The notes beneath the pieces were generated by a model, which did no database searches, was not told where the DNA came from, and saw nothing but the letters and a program-made list of their open reading frames with translations. A stretch of DNA of 64,000 nucleotides from Actinoplanes auranticolor (lineage in GTDB: Bacteria; Actinomycetota; Actinomycetes; Mycobacteriales; Micromonosporaceae). A program made the position numbers and the translations under genes. Every line of letters starts with the position of its first letter. Positions within the stretch are counted from its first letter, which is position 1. Below, piece after piece: positions 1 through 8,225 of this stretch. The stretch is from positions 1-64,000 of the forward strand of contig NZ_BOQL01000052.1 in assembly GCF_018332655.1 (NCBI RefSeq), read 5' to 3'.

Positions 1-936
1 ATCATGCTCACCTCCGGCTTCGCGTTCTCCGCCGCCGCGATGAACATCAGCGACCTGTCCGGCGCCGGGCTCGGCGTGCTGATCGTGCTCGGCGCGACCT
101 CGTTCGCCGGCGTCGAACAATCGGTGGTCTACATCGAGGAGAGCAAAGACCCCCGACGCACCATCCCGACCGCCACCTACGTCACCATCGCCGTCATCGG
201 CACCGCCTACGCCCTCGCGTCCTGGGTCCAGATCTCCGCCGCCGGACCCCGACCCATCGAACGCGCCACCGCCGAAGGCGCTGATCTGTTCTTCAACCAA
301 GCCGCCGTCCTGCTCGGCGATACCGCGCTCACCGTCGGGAAAATCCTGCTCGGCACCGGCCTTGTCGCCGCACTCCTGGCCTTCCACAACGCCATCGCCC
401 GCTACACCTTCGCCCTCGGCCGCGAAGGCGTCCTGCCTAGAGTGTTCGGCCGGTGCACGATCAAGGGCGCACCCCGCAACGCCTCCCTCGCCCAGACCAC
501 CCTCGCCCTGGCCGTACTGGTCCTCTACGCCATCGCCGGCTGGGACCCCCTCGTGCAGTTGTTCTACTGGGGATCCACCACCGGCGGCCTCGGCATCCTG
601 CTGCTCTACACCCTGACCAGCATCGCCGTCATCGGCTTCTTCGCCCGCAACACCCACGGCGAGAACCTGTGGCAACGCCGCATCGCACCGCTGATCGCCA
701 CCGCCGTACTCCTGGTCGTCGCCTACCTCGCGATCGACAACCTCGCCGGACTGTACGGCGTCACTCCCGGCACCGGCCCCGCCCGCATCGTGCCCCTCGC
801 GCTGGTGGCGATCTTCGCCACCGGCACCGCCTGGGGACTGATCCTCCGCCGTACCAATCCGCAGGTCTACCAAGGCATCGGTCGCGGTGCCCGCAGCGCC
901 ACCGCCTCCACCTCCGGCCTGTCCGCCCTCCTCTGA
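1..936 (+). CDS. APC-superfamily amino acid permease (5'-truncated by window edge)
   Basis: This is the C-terminal part of a polytopic membrane transporter. The frame is open at base 1, so the true start lies before the window; the ATG at position 4 is probably internal. The visible 311 residues hold about seven hydrophobic segments separated by short charged loops. A loop reading EESKDPRRTIP follows the first segment, which is typical of APC permeases and precedes a helix. Family members move amino acids or polyamines across the cytoplasmic membrane by proton or solute coupling; the substrate cannot be told here. A GNAT gene starts 14 bp downstream with a good ribosome site, so the two may be co-transcribed. 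Confidence 0.85.
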   Translation: MMLTSGFAFSAAAMNISDLSGAGLGVLIVLGATSFAGVEQSVVYIEESKDPRRTIPTATYVTIAVIGTAYALASWVQISAAGPRPIERATAEGADLFFNQAAVLLGDTALTVGKILLGTGLVAALLAFHNAIARYTFALGREGVLPRVFGRCTIKGAPRNASLAQTTLALAVLVLYAIAGWDPLVQLFYWGSTTGGLGILLLYTLTSIAVIGFFARNTHGENLWQRRIAPLIATAVLLVVAYLAIDNLAGLYGVTPGTGPARIVPLALVAIFATGTAWGLILRRTNPQVYQGIGRGARSATASTSGLSALL

Positions 937-950
937 CGAAAGGCAAACCG

Positions 951-1562
951 ATGACCAGCACCGACACCGCCCCGACGCTGCGCCTCGCCGGCCCCGACGA
1001 CATCAGCACCGTGGCCGACATCGTCGCCGAAGCGTTCGACCACCTGAAGGTCATCCACTACCTCGTCCCCGACCCCGGCCGGCGCAAGACGATCACCCGG
1101 GACTGGTACCGGCTCTACATCGCCCACGCCATCAACGGCGCGGGCCAGGTCGTCGTGACCGCGGACGCCGGCGCCGCCGCGGTCTGGTTCGACCGCACCC
1201 GTCCCTTGAGTGAGCCCGAAGGCTACGAGAAGGACCTGGCGGAGCTCGCCGGTGAGTACCTGCCCCGGTTCCAGCACCTCGATCTGCAGATGGAAGCCCA
1301 CCACCCCACCGATCCGCACTGGCACCTGCTGTTCCTCGCCGTACGCCCGGACCGGTGGAGCCAGGGCCTGGGCAGCCGGCTGATGGACCACACCCATGCC
1401 CGGCTCGACGCCGACGGCATCCCCGCCTACCTGGAAGCGACCGGGCTCCAGAACCGGAAGTTGTACCAGCGGCACGGCTACCAGGACATGAGCCCGCCCA
1501 CCATCGCGGTCACCGGCGACACGGTGCTGTACCGCATGTGGAGGCCCGGGCAGAGCGGCTGA
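951..1562 (+). CDS. GNAT-family N-acetyltransferase
   Basis: A 203-residue protein with the GNAT fold. The acetyl-CoA-binding motif A is visible as RWSQGLGSRLMDH near residues 139-151, following the strand HLLFLAVRP. The C-terminal motif B region contains YLEATGLQNRKLYQRHGY, the usual asparagine/tyrosine-containing end of the family. GNAT enzymes move an acetyl group from acetyl-CoA to an amine; the substrate is unknown. The start was set at ATG 951 because a GAAAGG purine run sits just upstream and the N-terminus begins directly before the first family strand (TLRLAGPDD). It follows the permease closely and may act on the same compound, but that is inference. Confidence 0.85.
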   Translation: MTSTDTAPTLRLAGPDDISTVADIVAEAFDHLKVIHYLVPDPGRRKTITRDWYRLYIAHAINGAGQVVVTADAGAAAVWFDRTRPLSEPEGYEKDLAELAGEYLPRFQHLDLQMEAHHPTDPHWHLLFLAVRPDRWSQGLGSRLMDHTHARLDADGIPAYLEATGLQNRKLYQRHGYQDMSPPTIAVTGDTVLYRMWRPGQSG

Positions 1563-1615
1563 AGTCCCCCGCCCCGCGTTCTCCGCCCGACGTTCAGCCA
1601 AGGACCCCGATCGCC

Positions 1616-2503
1616 ATGACAGAACCCTCACCCGACTCGCGCGACCCCGCCGGCCTGATCGCCGAGCATCACCGTGACGTCGAGCGGCACGTCGCCTCCT
1701 TCGGCGAGGATCGCATCGACGTTTCCCGCCCGTCGCCGGCCCGCCGCTACAACGACCTGCAGGGTGGCAAGGACAACTTCCGGGCCGACCGTGACTCCGC
1801 CGCGAAGTTGCAGCAGGCCCTGCCCACCATCCGCCTGGCCGCCAAGGAACTACGCCGGTGTATGGAGCGTCAGGTCGCGTACCTCGCCGAACGGGGTGTG
1901 CGTCAGTTCCTCGACATCGGATGCGGGTTGCCGCAGGAGCCCAACGTTCACGAGATCGCCCAGGCCGTCGATCCCAGCAGCCGCATCGTGTACGTCGACT
2001 GCGACGAACTGGTCGGCTCACACGCCCGCGCGCTGCTCGTCAGCAGCCCGGAGGGCACGATCCAGTTCGTCGCCGGCGACCTGACCGACATCGGCACGGT
2101 CCTGCGCCACCGGACCACCCGTGACGTGCTCGACTTCAACCAGCCGATCGCGGTGCTGCTCCTGGCCGTGCTGCACTTCATCGTCGACGACCAGCGGGCG
2201 TACGCCGCCGTCGACCAGATCAAGGCCGCCCTGACACCCGGCTCGTACGTAGCCCTGACCCACGTCACCTTCGACGCGCTCGAACCCGAGACAGCCGAGC
2301 ATCTCGCCGGGCTGGCCGCGAGCATGGAACACGGACCGTTCCGAGCGCGCACTCACCGGGAGATCGCGACGTTCCTCAGTGGATCGGAGCTCGTGGAGCC
2401 AGGTCTGGTGTCGACCGTCGAGTGGCACCCGGAGCGAGCCCCGGAGCCGCAGGCCACCGCCGAACAGGCAGTCGCATATGCCGCGATCGGCCGAATACCG
2501 TGA
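1616..2503 (+). CDS. SAM-dependent methyltransferase, Methyltransf_19 (DUF574) type
   Basis: A 295-residue protein with a Rossmann methyltransferase core. The SAM-binding motif I is FLDIGCGLP, close to the DIGtGLPT signature of the actinobacterial PF04672 family. It is followed by the acidic strand end IVYVDCDELV, and later by AVLLLAVLHFI, a motif IV-like stretch. This family is greatly expanded in Streptomyces and Micromonosporaceae and its substrates are largely unknown. The start was set at ATG 1616, since upstream sequence in the same frame overlaps the GNAT gene and lacks conserved features. It lies 53 bp after the GNAT gene on the same strand. Confidence 0.85.
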   Translation: MTEPSPDSRDPAGLIAEHHRDVERHVASFGEDRIDVSRPSPARRYNDLQGGKDNFRADRDSAAKLQQALPTIRLAAKELRRCMERQVAYLAERGVRQFLDIGCGLPQEPNVHEIAQAVDPSSRIVYVDCDELVGSHARALLVSSPEGTIQFVAGDLTDIGTVLRHRTTRDVLDFNQPIAVLLLAVLHFIVDDQRAYAAVDQIKAALTPGSYVALTHVTFDALEPETAEHLAGLAASMEHGPFRARTHREIATFLSGSELVEPGLVSTVEWHPERAPEPQATAEQAVAYAAIGRIP

Positions 2504-2601
2504 TCATCCTGCGCCCGCCGAGACCAGGCGGTTCCCGGCACTCGTCACGCAGCCCGGCGTGGCGGCAGGCTACCAACTCGGTGAACGTCTGGACGTAAAT
2601 A

Positions 2602-2612
2602 CCATGTTATGG
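2602..2612. promoter_or_regulatory. Palindrome upstream of the GntR gene, possible operator
   Basis: The sequence CCATGTTATGG (4-bp arms around a 3-nt centre) lies about 28 bp before the regulator's start in an otherwise GC-rich gap. GntR-type regulators often bind short palindromes near their own promoter. The arms are short, so this is weak evidence. Confidence 0.25.
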
Positions 2613-2640
2613 AGCATCATGACCACGTACCGTGAAGGTC

Positions 2641-3045
2641 ATGATCGACCCCTCGGCTGACCGGGCGGTTTTCCGCCAGCTCGCCGATCTCCTGCGCGAC
2701 CAGATCCAGTCGGGTGCTCTCGCGCCCGGTGAGCCGCTGCCCAGCGAGCTGCGGCTGGCCCAGGAGTACGGCATCAGCCGCACCACCGTGCGCCAGGCCA
2801 TCGGTCAGCTCCGGACCGAGGGTCTGGTCACGGTGGACCGGCCACGAGGGACGTTCGTCCGCGTCCCGGAGCCGACCGAGCTCATCACCCTGCGCCGCGG
2901 CGAGAAGGCCGGCGCCCGCATGCCGACCGATGCGGAGCGCCGCGCCCACCGCCTCGCCGAAGGCGTGCCCGTCCTGGTCATCACGGCACCCGACGGCACC
3001 ACCACCGTGCACCCGGCCGACCGGGTCCAGCTGACCCGTCCCTGA
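2641..3045 (+). CDS. Short GntR-family transcriptional regulator
   Basis: A 134-residue protein whose first 75 residues are a GntR winged helix. The stretch AVFRQLADLLRDQIQSGAL leads into the family core PSELRLAQEYGISRTTVRQA and the wing GLVTVDRPRGTFVR. Full-length GntR proteins carry a 120-170 residue effector domain. Here only about 55 residues remain, so the domain is vestigial or absent, as in several short actinobacterial members. ATG 2641 begins the domain naturally; a GTG at 2632 is an alternative. The target is probably local, perhaps the upstream permease, GNAT and methyltransferase genes, but no direct evidence supports this. Confidence 0.8.
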   Translation: MIDPSADRAVFRQLADLLRDQIQSGALAPGEPLPSELRLAQEYGISRTTVRQAIGQLRTEGLVTVDRPRGTFVRVPEPTELITLRRGEKAGARMPTDAERRAHRLAEGVPVLVITAPDGTTTVHPADRVQLTRP

Positions 3046-3059
3046 GCCGCACGCGGCTC
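3044..3059. terminator. Short hairpin between convergent genes
   Basis: GAGCCG, loop CACG, then CGGCTC forms a 6-bp GC-rich stem. It starts inside the GntR stop codon and ends just before the stop of the convergent PNPOx gene. It has no T tract and could serve both strands. Confidence 0.4.
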
Positions 3060-3060
3060 G

Positions 3061-3522
3061 TCACTTCCGGGCCCGGCGGCGGAATCCGTGGGCCGCGTCC
3101 CACGACTCGATGACGAGGTGATCCGCGGGCACCCCGAGATACGTGAGGGACACCTCCGTCACGTCGATGCGGAAATAACCCGCCCCCGGCACCGAATCCT
3201 CTCCCGGCGTCGGCATCTCCACCGCCCGGCCGGCCAGCTTCGCGTCACCGGGCCACTGCTCCGGTGCGTCCGCCGGCGGCTCGAGGGTCGGGCTGTGCAC
3301 CGCTATCCGCGGATCACGCCGCACGTCGAGCAGCTTCATCGAGCCGCCCATCATGCCGAACGTCACCTCGCCGTCCTCGAATTTCAGCTCTGTCGCACTG
3401 ATCCGCGGTGCACCGTCACGGCGCAACGTCGCGATCGTCTTGTTGGTCCCCGCGTCGAAGCGGGCCCGCACCTTCGCCGCGAACTCGGCGAACTCGTCCT
3501 CGATCTCCTGCCACCTGGCCAT
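3061..3522 (-). CDS. Pyridoxamine 5'-phosphate oxidase-like (split-barrel flavin-binding) protein
   Basis: A 153-residue protein resembling the PNPOx-like split-barrel family. Typical features are the N-terminal helix FAAKVRARFDAGTNKTIATL, then the strand DGAPRISATELKFEDGEV, then the DVRRDPRIAVHSP turn, which in this family lies near the FMN or F420 site. Members include flavin or F420-dependent reductases and proteins of unknown role. The size matches stand-alone actinobacterial members. It is convergent with the GntR gene. The cofactor and substrate are not determined by the sequence alone. Confidence 0.8.
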   Translation of the reverse strand: MARWQEIEDEFAEFAAKVRARFDAGTNKTIATLRRDGAPRISATELKFEDGEVTFGMMGGSMKLLDVRRDPRIAVHSPTLEPPADAPEQWPGDAKLAGRAVEMPTPGEDSVPGAGYFRIDVTEVSLTYLGVPADHLVIESWDAAHGFRRRARK

Positions 3523-3555
3523 GCACCGACCCTAGAAGCCGGGTCTGACAAAAAC

Positions 3556-4113
3556 TCAGAACAGGTTGTACTGCTCGATCGCGACGGTGAAACCGTGCCC
3601 CGACTCGGTGTTCTCGCAGCGCATCGCCTTGCGGTCACTGCTGCACAGGAAGTCCCCGGCCCGCAGCGACCTGCCGTAGGCGAGCGTCTGCTTTCCACCC
3701 AGCACGGTGTCACCGGCACACGTGAACGTGGCCTCTTCCGTCCGGTGGACCGAGATTCCCGCACCCCAGTCGAGGTCGCAGTCGTCCGGCGCCGGCGGTG
3801 GCTGCCAGTTCTTGCGGACGATGTCGCAGCGGGCCCCCGACTCGTCGAGGTAGCAGCCGATGTTCCCGGACGGCGACACGAAGTTCGCGTCGCTGACTTC
3901 CTGCGGCGGCTGCGGAGACGGCAACGCGACACCGGTCGACGGCGGGCCGCTGGGCGGCGGCGCGTCGCCCAGCGCCGCGTTTGTGGCGATCGCCTCAGTG
4001 GTCGGTCGCGGCTCCACCCGGTCCGGCGACGCCGAACACGAAGCCAGGGCCGCCAGGGCTGCCACCAGCGTGATCGCCCCGCCCAGCCCGGCCCGTCCGC
4101 GCGCTGCTGCCAC
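3556..4113 (-). CDS. Putative secreted lipoprotein of unknown function
   Basis: A 185-residue protein not assigned to a named family. The start was placed at GTG 4113 because a strong GGGAGGTG ribosome site precedes it; a longer reading from 4152 has no such signal. From this start an arginine-bearing N-region and hydrophobic stretch end in LASC, a plausible lipobox with the lipidated cysteine at residue 26. A Ser/Pro-rich linker follows. The folded part has several cysteines (GCYLDESGARCD, DDCDLDWGAG, FTCAGD, FLCSSDRKAMRCE), which suggests disulfides outside the cell. It diverges from the recombinase gene across 44 bp. Confidence 0.7.
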   Translation of the reverse strand: MAAARGRAGLGGAITLVAALAALASCSASPDRVEPRPTTEAIATNAALGDAPPPSGPPSTGVALPSPQPPQEVSDANFVSPSGNIGCYLDESGARCDIVRKNWQPPPAPDDCDLDWGAGISVHRTEEATFTCAGDTVLGGKQTLAYGRSLRAGDFLCSSDRKAMRCENTESGHGFTVAIEQYNLF

Positions 4114-4157
4114 GTCACCTCCCAAAGGCGGAATGATAAGGGCGTGGAGCAAGAACA

Positions 4158-5075
4158 GTGAGCACCCGCGACGTACACGAATCGCTGCCGCCCGCGATGC
4201 GTTCCGCGGTCGACGACTTCGCGGTGCACCTCGCCCGCGTCGACAACCGCTCCGCGCACACTGTGCGGGCTTATGTCGGAGATGTCGTCTCGCTTCTCGA
4301 TCATGCGGCGGCGGCCGGCTGTGCCGCCCCGGCCGATCTGGACATCACGGTGCTGCGGGGCTGGCTCGCGCAGCGGATGACCGACGGCGCCGCGCGTACC
4401 TCTCAGGCTCGTCGGGCCGCCGCGGCCCGGACCTTCACCGCCTGGGCGCACCGGTCCGGGCTCTGCCCGGCCGACGCCGGCGCGCAGCTGGCCAGCCCGC
4501 GGGCCCACCGCGACCTGCCGTCGGTGTTGCGCGCCGACCAGGCGGCGGACCTGGTCGTCACCACGGCCGACCCCCATGCGGTACGCGACCGAGCGGTCCT
4601 GGAACTGCTCTACGCAACCGGGGTACGGGTCAGCGAGCTCTGCGGCCTGGACAAGGCGGACATCGACGGGGGCCGCCGGGTGATCCGGGTCTTCGGCAAG
4701 GGCGCCAAGGAACGCATGGTCCCGTACGGCATCCCGGCCGAGAAGGCTCTCGACGACTGGCTCCGCCACGGCCGCCCGGAACTGGCCCGTCCCACCAGCG
4801 GCGACGCCCTCTTCCTGGGCGCCCGCGGCGGCCGGCTCCAGCAGACGGTGGTCCGCCGGATCGTGGCCGCGGCTGCCCAGGCCGCGGGCCTGCCCCACAC
4901 CAGCCCGCACGACCTGCGCCACTCGGCGGCCACCCACCTGCTGGACGGAGGCGCAGACCTCCGCGCGGTCCAGGATCTCCTCGGCCACTCCTCACTGTCG
5001 AGCACCCAGATCTACACCCACGTCTCGACCGAGCGCCTCCGCGCCGCCTTCAAACAAGCCCACCCCCGAGCCTGA
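4158..5075 (+). CDS. xerC: Tyrosine recombinase, XerC/XerD type
   Basis: A 305-residue integrase with the full Xer architecture. A SAM-like N-terminal DNA-binding domain spans residues 10-95 and the catalytic domain runs from about residue 115. The catalytic residues are visible: Arg in TGVRVSEL, Lys in FGKGAKER, the HDLRH box, the histidine of LLGHSS and the nucleophilic Tyr in TQIYTHV. Length and lack of extra domains fit XerC/XerD, which resolve chromosome dimers at dif. The symbol rests on size and on the nearby M23 and rnhB region, which flanks xerC in related actinobacteria. Here it is on the opposite strand to that block, so XerD or a Xer paralogue remains possible. Start: GTG 4158. 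Confidence 0.8.
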   Translation: MSTRDVHESLPPAMRSAVDDFAVHLARVDNRSAHTVRAYVGDVVSLLDHAAAAGCAAPADLDITVLRGWLAQRMTDGAARTSQARRAAAARTFTAWAHRSGLCPADAGAQLASPRAHRDLPSVLRADQAADLVVTTADPHAVRDRAVLELLYATGVRVSELCGLDKADIDGGRRVIRVFGKGAKERMVPYGIPAEKALDDWLRHGRPELARPTSGDALFLGARGGRLQQTVVRRIVAAAAQAAGLPHTSPHDLRHSAATHLLDGGADLRAVQDLLGHSSLSSTQIYTHVSTERLRAAFKQAHPRA

Positions 5076-5105
5076 CCGGGGCCGGCAACTGGCCGACGCC
5101 CCGCC

Positions 5106-5265
5106 GGCGACCGCAGGCCGGCCTCGCCCGGGCGGGCGACCGCAGGCGCACCGCAACCGGACGGCGACCGCAGGCGCGGGCCGGGAACGCCAGGGCCAGC
5201 GGCGGGCGGATCTCACAACCGGGCGACGACCGCAGGCGCGCCGCGCCCCGGCGGCGACCGAAGGC
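5106..5265. repeat. Degenerate tandem repeat, ~29-30 nt period
   Basis: The core GGCGACCGCAGGC occurs at 5106, 5135 and 5163. A copy with a small insertion ends at 5237, and a one-base variant (GGCGACCGAAGGC) starts at 5253. Spacing is 29, 28, about 60 and about 30 nt, so one copy near 5193 has decayed. It fills most of the gap between the recombinase and aminotransferase genes. Confidence 0.7.
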
Positions 5266-5338
5266 GCGCCGCGGCCCGGCGGTGGCCCGTCCGGGGAACG
5301 GCAGCGACGGACCCGCCGGCACCACGTACGATCAGGGC

Positions 5339-6526
5339 GTGAGCGTCGGAGATCCGCCCCCGCCCATCCCGGGAGCGCGGCTCCTCTTCTCGCTCGACCC
5401 GGCCACCGCCTACCTCAACCACGGTTCCTTCGGCGCCGTCCCCATCGGGGTGCAGCGCACCCAGCAGCGGCTGCGGGACGAGGTCGAGCGCAATCCGATG
5501 TCGTTCTTCGCCCACCCGGGGCTGACCGACCGGATCGTCCATACCCGACGGCATCTGGCGCACTTCCTCGGCGCCGATCCGGACGGCAGCGCCCTGCTGC
5601 CGAATGCCACCGCCGCGGTCTCGCTGGTGTTGCAGTCGGTCCGGCTCAAATCCGGCGACGAGGTGCTGCTCACCGATCACGGGTACGGCGCCAACGCGCT
5701 CGCCGTCCGGCGTCAGTGCCGGCGGGACGGGGCCAGCGCGCGCACGGTCGCCCTGCCGCTGGATGCCACCGATGCCGAGGTCGTGTCGCGGATCCGGGGG
5801 GCGTTGCGGCCCGGCAAGACCAAGCTGCTGATCGTCGACCAGCTCACCTCGCCGACCGCGAAGGTGCTGCCGGTGCGCGCGATCGCCGACGCCGCCCGGC
5901 AGCATGACATCCCGGTGTTCGTCGACGCCGCGCACGTGCCCGGCATGCTGCCCGTGCGGGTCGACCGGCTGGGCGCCGACTTCTGGGTGGGCAACCTGCA
6001 CAAGTGGGCCTTCGCGCCGCGGGGCACCGCCCTGCTCGCCGTGGCCCCGGCCTGGCGCCGGCGGATCGAGCCGCTCGTCGTCTCCTGGGAGCACGACGCC
6101 GGCTTCCCGCTGTCGGCCGAATACCAGGGGACCATGGACTACTCGTCCTGGCTCGCCGCGCCGGCCGGGCTGTTCACCCTGCGCACCCTGGGCGTCGAGG
6201 CCGTGCGGCGGCACAACGCGGCGCTCGCGGCGTACGGTCAGCGGCTCGTCGGGGCGAGTCTCGGCCTGGCGCCCACCGACCTGCCGGACCCGGGCGCGGC
6301 CGAGGCCGCCATGCGGATCGTGCCGCTGCCGTCGGGGATCGCCACGACGCAGCCGGAGGCGCACGCTCTGCGCCAGCAGATCGCCGACAAGCTGGCGACC
6401 GAGGTCGCGGTGAACGCGTGGGGCGGCCGCGGCTGGCTGCGGCTGAGCGCCCAGATCTACAACCGCCCCGAGGAGTACGAGAACCTGGCGGAACGCCTGC
6501 CGCCCCTGCTGGCATCCCTGCGCTGA
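5339..6526 (+). CDS. Class V PLP-dependent aminotransferase, isopenicillin N epimerase/cysteine desulfurase-like
   Basis: A 395-residue fold-type I PLP enzyme. The PLP Schiff-base lysine is in VGNLHKWAFAPRG, matching the NLHKW motif of the isopenicillin N epimerase-like branch. The cofactor-binding aspartate is in PVFVDAAHVPGM. The N-terminal stretch YLNHGSFGAVP is the usual substrate-loop start. Known members include epimerases, cysteine desulfurases, lyases and egt-type enzymes. No iron-sulfur or antibiotic genes lie nearby, so the reaction is open. GTG 5339 was chosen because the preceding frame runs back through repeat DNA. It converges on the M23 peptidase with 14 bp between stops. Confidence 0.82.
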   Translation: MSVGDPPPPIPGARLLFSLDPATAYLNHGSFGAVPIGVQRTQQRLRDEVERNPMSFFAHPGLTDRIVHTRRHLAHFLGADPDGSALLPNATAAVSLVLQSVRLKSGDEVLLTDHGYGANALAVRRQCRRDGASARTVALPLDATDAEVVSRIRGALRPGKTKLLIVDQLTSPTAKVLPVRAIADAARQHDIPVFVDAAHVPGMLPVRVDRLGADFWVGNLHKWAFAPRGTALLAVAPAWRRRIEPLVVSWEHDAGFPLSAEYQGTMDYSSWLAAPAGLFTLRTLGVEAVRRHNAALAAYGQRLVGASLGLAPTDLPDPGAAEAAMRIVPLPSGIATTQPEAHALRQQIADKLATEVAVNAWGGRGWLRLSAQIYNRPEEYENLAERLPPLLASLR

Positions 6527-6540
6527 AGTCCGCAACACGA

Positions 6541-7026
6541 TCACAGCGGCAGCAGCCGGACGCGCCCGAGGCCGAGCAGCGTGAGCGGGTCGAGGTAGTC
6601 CGCGCCGCGGCGCAGCCCCCAGTGCAGACAGGCCGCCGACGGACAACCGGGGTGACCGGCCGCCAGTGTGCCGAGCGCATCCCCGGCCGCGACGGCGTCA
6701 CCGGGCCGGCGCGCCTGGACGACCACCGGCTCATACGTGGTCCGCAGGCCGCCGGGATGCGCCACGCTGACGACCCCACGCCCCGCGACCTGCCCGGCGA
6801 ACACGATCGTGCCCGCTCCGGCGGCCCGCACCACCGAGCCGGGAGCGGCAGCCAGGTCCGTTCCGCGATGACCGGGCAGCCACGGGCGTGGCGGCGGATC
6901 AAAACGCCGCACGACCCAGGCGTCGTCGACCGGCCAGCCGAACGCCCCACCGGCCTGCGCCGGAACCGCAGCCGGGAGACCGCCCAGGACCATGAGCGCC
7001 GAAAGCAAGAGCACCATGCCAGGCAT
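6541..7026 (-). CDS. Secreted M23-family metallopeptidase
   Basis: A 161-residue exported protein. A signal peptide (MPGMVLLL to AQA, about 25 residues) precedes a LytM/M23 domain. Zinc ligands are seen in HRGTDL and in the C-terminal LHWG, where the usual HxH is reduced to one clear histidine as in many short actinobacterial members. M23 enzymes cut peptidoglycan peptides, and degenerate ones regulate amidases. In related genomes this gene lies between the dprA/xerC region and rpsB. Here it follows DUF2469 directly on the same strand, 57 bp downstream. An AGGAGAG site sits 8 bp before ATG 7026. Confidence 0.8.
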   Translation of the reverse strand: MPGMVLLLSALMVLGGLPAAVPAQAGGAFGWPVDDAWVVRRFDPPPRPWLPGHRGTDLAAAPGSVVRAAGAGTIVFAGQVAGRGVVSVAHPGGLRTTYEPVVVQARRPGDAVAAGDALGTLAAGHPGCPSAACLHWGLRRGADYLDPLTLLGLGRVRLLPL

Positions 7027-7083
7027 GGTGCTCTCTCCTGGGATCAGCCGCGACCCGCCCTGTGGACAACCGCGGTCGCCCGC

Positions 7084-7410
7084 CTAGCTGCCGCCGAAAC
7101 CGGCCTCGTCCGGCAGCGAGATGTCCGGCTTCTCCAGCTCCTCCACGTTGACGTCCTTGAAGGTCATCACGCGGACGTTCTTGACGAAGCGGGCCGGCCG
7201 GTACATGTCCCAGACCCACGCGTCGTGCATCTCGACCTCGAAGTAGACCTCGCCGTCGGAGTTGCGGACGTGCAGGTCCACCTGGTTCGCCAGGTAGAAC
7301 CGGCGTTCCGTCTCCACCACGTAGGAGAACTGTCGGACGATGTCGCGGTACTCCCGGTAGAGCTGCAGCTCCATCTCGGTCTCGTACTTCTCGAGATCCT
7401 CTGCGCTCAT
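7084..7410 (-). CDS. DUF2469 family protein
   Basis: A 108-residue acidic protein that matches the conserved actinobacterial DUF2469 family. The N-terminus MSAEDLEKYETEMELQLYRE, the central ETERRFYLANQVDLHVR and the DMYRPARFVKNVRV segment are characteristic. No enzymatic motif is visible, and it has neither signal peptide nor membrane span. Its ATG overlaps the rnhB stop by 4 bp, so translation is probably coupled. The linkage to rnhB is conserved across actinobacteria but the function is unknown. Confidence 0.9.
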   Translation of the reverse strand: MSAEDLEKYETEMELQLYREYRDIVRQFSYVVETERRFYLANQVDLHVRNSDGEVYFEVEMHDAWVWDMYRPARFVKNVRVMTFKDVNVEELEKPDISLPDEAGFGGS

Positions 7411-8225
7411 CGCTTCTCGCCCTCCATGGCCTCATCTTCCCCCACCGGCACCGGCGGCCGAGGCTGCTCGCCCGACGCCACGCCGACGGTACCCTCCACT
7501 GCTGGCCAGAGCATCAGCGGCTCGGCGTTGACCGGGGGCAGATCCGCCGGGCGGCGGGCCCGCGGCGGCCGGTTGCCGCGCCCGGAGACGGCCGCCACGT
7601 TCACGTACGAGAAGCGGTGCTCCGCGCAGGGCCCGTGCCGGGTAAGCGCCGCGCTGTGCTCGTCGGTGATGTAGCCCTTGTGCACCGCGAACCCGTAGTC
7701 GGGGAACTTGCCGTCCAGCTCCACCATCAGCCGGTCCCGGGTGACCTTGGCGAGCACGCTGGCCGCCGCCACGCAGGCCGCGACCCGGTCACCCTTCCAC
7801 ACCGCCAGACCCGGTGCCCCCAGCCCGTCGACCGGGAAACCGTCCGTCAGGACGTACTCGGGGCGGGTGGTGAGCGACGCGAGCGCGCGGCGCATCGCGG
7901 CCAGGTTGCAGACGTGCAGGCCGCGGCCGTCCACCTCGGCCGGCGGGACGATCACCACCGACCAGGCCAGCGCCCGCGTGACCACCTCGTCGTAGACGCG
8001 TTCGCGGGCGGCCGCGGTGAGCAGCTTGGAGTCGGCGAGCTCGTCGATCTCGCCGCGCTTGCCCTCGGGCAGGATCGCCGCGGCGGCGACCAGCGGTCCC
8101 GCGCAGGCGCCGCGGCCGGCCTCGTCGGCCCCGGCCACGTGCCGGAAGCCGCGGCGCTGCAGGGCGCGCTCGAGGGCGTAGAGGCCGCCTTCGCGGCGCA
8201 CCACCGTGCGGGGCGGGCTGAGCAT
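7407..8225 (-). CDS. rnhB: Ribonuclease HII
   Basis: A 272-residue RNase HII, which cuts the RNA strand of RNA-DNA hybrids and removes single ribonucleotides from DNA. The active-site DEAGRG motif lies near residues 34-39. The second acidic residue is in IDELADSKLLTAAAR and the third in YVLTDGFPVD. The AAASVLAKVTRDRLM helix is typical. The core ends near residue 225, and about 45 further residues form a Pro/Arg-rich tail common in actinomycete versions. It starts one base inside the NUDIX stop (TGATG) and overlaps DUF2469 downstream, so it sits within one tight operon. Confidence 0.93.
   Translation of the reverse strand: MLSPPRTVVRREGGLYALERALQRRGFRHVAGADEAGRGACAGPLVAAAAILPEGKRGEIDELADSKLLTAAARERVYDEVVTRALAWSVVIVPPAEVDGRGLHVCNLAAMRRALASLTTRPEYVLTDGFPVDGLGAPGLAVWKGDRVAACVAAASVLAKVTRDRLMVELDGKFPDYGFAVHKGYITDEHSAALTRHGPCAEHRFSYVNVAAVSGRGNRPPRARRPADLPPVNAEPLMLWPAVEGTVGVASGEQPRPPVPVGEDEAMEGEKR

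Noticed and set aside
5106..5265. CRISPR array
   Set aside because: The repeat core is only 13 nt, intervals are about 16 nt and repeat-like, and no cas gene is present.
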